Source of the DNA: Pseudaminobacter soli (ex Li et al. 2025)
GTDB taxonomy: Bacteria; Pseudomonadota; Alphaproteobacteria; Rhizobiales; Rhizobiaceae
Reading direction: 5' to 3'
Length of the DNA: 64,000 bases
NCBI RefSeq assembly: GCF_003012705.1
Contig: NZ_PXYL01000018.1
Coordinates: 29,527 to 93,526, forward strand
The notes beneath the pieces are model-generated. The model did not search any database, was not told the origin of the DNA, and worked only from the letters and a program-made list of their open reading frames with translations. Shown one piece after another: positions 61,481-64,000 of this stretch (positions are counted from its first letter, which is position 1; every line of letters begins with the position of its first letter). A program made the position numbers and the translations under genes.

Positions 61481-61714
61481 ATGCCAGTCAAATCAAATGC
61501 TATCATCAGGGTTTGCCAGGCAAACGAGGATGGAACCGAACGAGAAGATCGCATCTTCAGGAAACCTGATGGCAGTGGGTTCAATCACGCATGTTACGAT
61601 GACGATGAAACGCCGGATGAAAGCCCGCAAGACGGCTTCCGATTCATCCCTGACAGGAATGCCGATATAACCATCAAACTTCTGACGAACGAATACCTCG
61701 AGGACCACTTGTAA
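61481..61714 (+). CDS. Small acidic hypothetical protein
   Basis: A 77-residue frame starting at ATG 61481, with AAAGGA and CAGGG shortly upstream and 28 bases after the 212-residue frame. The product is acidic (YDDDETPDESPQD) and has no recognised motif. It could form an operon with the previous hypothetical gene, or be a chance frame. Confidence 0.3.
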   Translation: MPVKSNAIIRVCQANEDGTEREDRIFRKPDGSGFNHACYDDDETPDESPQDGFRFIPDRNADITIKLLTNEYLEDHL

Positions 61715-61768
61715 AGTTCATTGCACTTGCCAAAGATACCTTTTCAGGGCTCGCAGGTCTGACTAGCG

Positions 61769-61921
61769 GTCGGCTGGCTGACACCCGCCGAGTTCGCTCA
61801 GACCATCAACCCGCGACGTGATGCAGTGCTGCGCAGCCGAAATGGCTCCGCACCGCAACCCGCCGCTACCGCCCCAAATGCAGCAACCCAAAACCGCTGG
61901 AGCGAACTCAAAACTGGATAA
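61769..61921 (+). pseudogene. IS3-family transposase C-terminal remnant
   Basis: VGWLTPAEFAQTINPRRDAV followed by LRSRNGSAPQPAATAPN, ending at TAA 61919-61921, matches the common C-terminal end of IS3-group transposases. Only the last 50 codons remain. The following bases, about 61922-61940, also fit the usual tail of such elements. Confidence 0.7.
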
Positions 61922-62279
61922 AACTTGGGGGCAACGTCAAGGGCGTTGCGATCGGCTGCATGGACTTGATACGTCCTTCGCCATATCCAGCCAGTTGTCT
62001 CGACCGTGGCAAACCAAACTCGTCCTTGCGGCAAGACAGATGATTGGATGGGCCAGCATGGAACCATGCCGCAAGCGCGGTCCATCAAAGCAGCACTTTA
62101 CTACATTAGCGCGGCTCACAGCGGAAAAGTCTCCGGTCCCCCATACAGACGAATGACATGGGCCAGGTCAATCCACACGAACTTTCGTGTGAGGATCCTT
62201 GGCTTCCCCAAACTTTTATCGTGTTGCTCTCACTCGCGCACTTGCGCTTGGAAGATTCAGAAAACCAGGTAGGAACACT
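61922..62279. other. Gap between IS3 remnant and amidotransferase gene
   Basis: No gene supported. It contains the promoter and a ribosome binding site (AGGTAGGA, about 62266-62273) for the next gene; nothing else recognised. Confidence 0.45.
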
Positions 62280-62981
62280 ATGAAGCGTAAGTCCACAATC
62301 GCCGTAATCATGGATGAAAACACCAGTGACGATGGTAGCCGATACGATACCTCAAAGAGCTACTTCACTGCTGTAAGCCGTGCCGGGGCTTTCCCATTCG
62401 GTATCCCCTATGTGCCTGAGCTGGTCGATCAAGTGGTCGAGGAATTCGATGGGTTCTTGAGCGTCGGTGGGCGTATAAACTTTCCTAAGGATTGGTACGT
62501 CGAAGGTGATCGGTCAAAATATCGGCCATCTGACCGTCTTTCTGTCGAGCTGGCGCTGATGGAGGGGTTTCTTGCACGCAACAAACCCGTACTCGGGATC
62601 TGCAACGGCATGCAAATGCTCGCATGCCTAAACGGCTGCCGGATGGTTTCTGATGTGCATTCCTCGTGGCCAGGTGCGATCAACCATGATCGGGGCAATC
62701 TACTCCACGACGTCCACATCCAAGCTGGCACAAGGATGGCTGACATTTTTAACGCTGAGACATTCGGCGTAAACACCTTTCATCGGGAGGCAATCGTAGA
62801 GATATCCAGCAACGTGGTTGTTACCGCCCGCGGGTCAGATGGAGTTGTCGAAGCGATCGAAGTACCTTCGCAATCGTTTGCCATGGGGCTACAGTGGCAT
62901 CCGGAACTACTCGACGCCGAGGCCCACCCCGGCTCTCGTATCTTTGACGCATTCGTGGAAGCAGCAAGTCTGCGGCCGTAG
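62280..62981 (+). CDS. Class I glutamine amidotransferase-like hydrolase (PuuD / peptidase C26 type)
   Basis: A 233-residue hydrolase of the gamma-glutamyl-GABA hydrolase type. The start at 62280 follows AGGTAGGA; an upstream in-frame ATG at 62199 is less likely. The triad is visible: nucleophile C108 in GICNGMQ and H207-P-E209 in QWHPEL. The N-terminal part DSRYDTS-like segment and FDGFLSVGG near residue 60 fit PuuD relatives. PuuD removes gamma-glutamyl groups in putrescine breakdown. It stands alone between transposase remnants, so its partners are not local. Confidence 0.88.
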   Translation: MKRKSTIAVIMDENTSDDGSRYDTSKSYFTAVSRAGAFPFGIPYVPELVDQVVEEFDGFLSVGGRINFPKDWYVEGDRSKYRPSDRLSVELALMEGFLARNKPVLGICNGMQMLACLNGCRMVSDVHSSWPGAINHDRGNLLHDVHIQAGTRMADIFNAETFGVNTFHREAIVEISSNVVVTARGSDGVVEAIEVPSQSFAMGLQWHPELLDAEAHPGSRIFDAFVEAASLRP

Positions 62982-62989
62982 CGACGCAG

Positions 62990-63319
62990 TGCAGGAGCGA
63001 CTCTCATCGTTGGGCCGGCCGCGGTCGTTGTTGAGAAAGCTTGCGATCGGTCCCGGCGCTTTGCTCGGATAGCTATCCTCGTTCGGTACGCTGCCATTCG
63101 ACGAGCTCAATGGCAATCGGCTGGCTGTTGTTCCAACGCGATCCAAATGCTCGCCCGCTGCAAGGCTGTTGATCTCGCGCTCGACATCAGGCTAAAGAAT
63201 GCATGGAGCAGGTGCTGTCGCAACCTCTTACGTCACAGGACCGCTCCCGAGGCATTGACCGCTTTAACCTGGGCCACGTTCTTCGCCAGATGAACGCCAA
63301 TTGTCCTTGCGTCCACCAT
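62990..63319 (-). pseudogene. IS110-family transposase N-terminal remnant
   Basis: From ATG 63319 the reading MVDARTIGVHLAKNVAQVKAV (residues 1-21) then a stop at 63233-63235 matches the start of IS110-type transposases (TIGVDLAKxVFQVHGV). Further downstream in other frames AAGPTMRVAPAL resembles the conserved AALRPTMRFVAVK block. Stops and frameshifts show it is dead. Confidence 0.6.
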
Positions 63320-63681
63320 TGACGCCTCTAGTGGTGTTTATCACCTCCACCAAATCTGGGCCGTTGGGGGACGTCCACCGCATCGGAACCAGAATTGGAC
63401 GGCACCGCGCGATGCTAAAGGTTGTTGCCCGCGCGGCCCATAAGCATGCAAGCGGGAGCGTGCCGCGCCTGCAGAACGTGCTTCACTGGCGCTTTCATGG
63501 CCTGATAATCCAGCTGCTTATCGGTCTGGAGGAAGCGGTCGCTGAGGCCGCAGCTGGCCGCTTTGCACCTGTCGATTTTGGACTTTCCGTTTTCTGACGG
63601 TGATTTAGAAGTCGTTGATCGTAGGGTTTCGGCGCACTGGATCGCAGCTTTGGCTAGTACAGCGTGCTGTAGCGTAATGTT
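63320..63681. other. Region between IS110 remnant and initiator tRNA
   Basis: Holds copy B of the duplicated segment. No supported gene. It ends directly at the tRNA. Confidence 0.45.
63486..63577. repeat. Diverged direct repeat, copy B
   Basis: Partner of 60704-60794, one base longer, same orientation. See copy A. Confidence 0.6.
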
Positions 63682-63758
<77 letters not shown>

Positions 63759-63834
63759 TCAACTTGCTGGACCTTGGCCGGTTGCTGCCAAAGCAAATGG
63801 CCGCTCCCGTTTTATGGCGGGGGTGCGGCCGGCC

Positions 63835-63852
63835 GGCCCGCTTTCACGGGCC
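63835..63852. terminator. Hairpin between 5S rRNA and initiator tRNA
   Basis: GGCCCG-CTTTCA-CGGGCC, followed on the plus strand by TTTTGT. It lies between the two minus-strand RNA genes. The T-run is on the plus side, so it is more likely a processing or plus-strand terminator structure than the end of the rRNA operon. Confidence 0.4.
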
Positions 63853-63888
63853 TTTTGTCGTTTGGAGAAGATTTGACATGCATTTGGC

Positions 63889-64000
63889 AGACCTGGCAGC
63901 GACTTACTCTCCCGCGTCTTGAGACGAAGTACCATCAGCGCTGGAGCGTTTCACGGCCGAGTTCGGAATGGGATCGGGTGCAGCCGCTCCGCCATAACCA
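63889..64000 (-). rRNA. rrf: 5S ribosomal RNA (5' end just outside window)
   Basis: The minus strand from the window edge reads TGGTTATGGCGGAGCGGCTG and later CCGATCCCATTCCGAACTCG, GGTACTTCGTCTCAAGACG and GGTCGCTGCC-like 3' end, the pattern of alphaproteobacterial 5S rRNA. About 112 bases are present and only the first few should lie beyond the edge. The 3' end is approximate. Confidence 0.93.

Overview
The window looks like chromosomal DNA of an alphaproteobacterium of the Hyphomicrobiales (Rhizobiales: Phyllobacteriaceae, Brucella or Mesorhizobium type). The reasons are high-GC coding sequence, many ABC importers for peptides and branched-chain amino acids, rhizobial-type insertion sequence remnants, and a 5S rRNA followed by an initiator tRNA at the right edge, which is the usual tail of a rhizobial rRNA operon. 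I cannot name the genus from sequence alone.

Layout. 1-5934: a sugar ABC import operon (binding protein, ATPase, permease, PfkB kinase) divergent from a LacI regulator, with two copies of a TTTACG-type operator between them. 5935-6689: an IS30 transposase remnant. 6690-14661: an M19 dipeptidase divergent from a dipeptide ABC importer (SBP-B-C-D-F) that ends with a D-aminopeptidase-like serine hydrolase. 14671-15288: an ISL3 transposase remnant. 15937-21370: a LysR regulator divergent from an orphan peptide-binding protein, a DadA-like FAD oxidase, a RidA protein and an FMN hydroxy-acid-oxidase relative whose catalytic His is Tyr. 21371-21540: an IS5-type remnant. 21668-30000: a histidine kinase/response regulator pair divergent from a 1817-residue autotransporter. 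30104-31935: a broken serine recombinase, an unclear fragment and a broken S58 peptidase end. 32038-34021: SDR, MoaF-like and NTF2-like genes. 34065-50153: a long minus-strand block with two branched-chain-type ABC importers, a GMC oxidoreductase, an aldehyde dehydrogenase, two AraC regulators and an amidohydrolase. 50417-60302: a LysR regulator, an NTF2-like protein, a class III aminotransferase, a cupin, and a second peptide importer with a fused double ATPase and an AraC regulator. 60303-63600: poor in genes, with IS3 and IS110 remnants, a PuuD-like amidotransferase and small unknown ORFs. 63682-64000: initiator tRNA and 5S rRNA.

How the genes may work together. The most coherent reading is a scavenging system for D-amino-acid-containing peptides. 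The importer brings peptides in, the M19 dipeptidase and D-aminopeptidase release D-residues, the DadA-like enzyme oxidises them to imino acids, RidA hydrolyses the imines, and the FMN enzyme may act on the products. The two branched-chain-type importers sit with oxidoreductases typical of alcohol-to-aldehyde-to-acid routes. Decayed transposases or recombinases mark several of the boundaries between these blocks, which suggests the region was assembled by repeated insertion. All functional statements are inferences from motifs and context; no database search was run.
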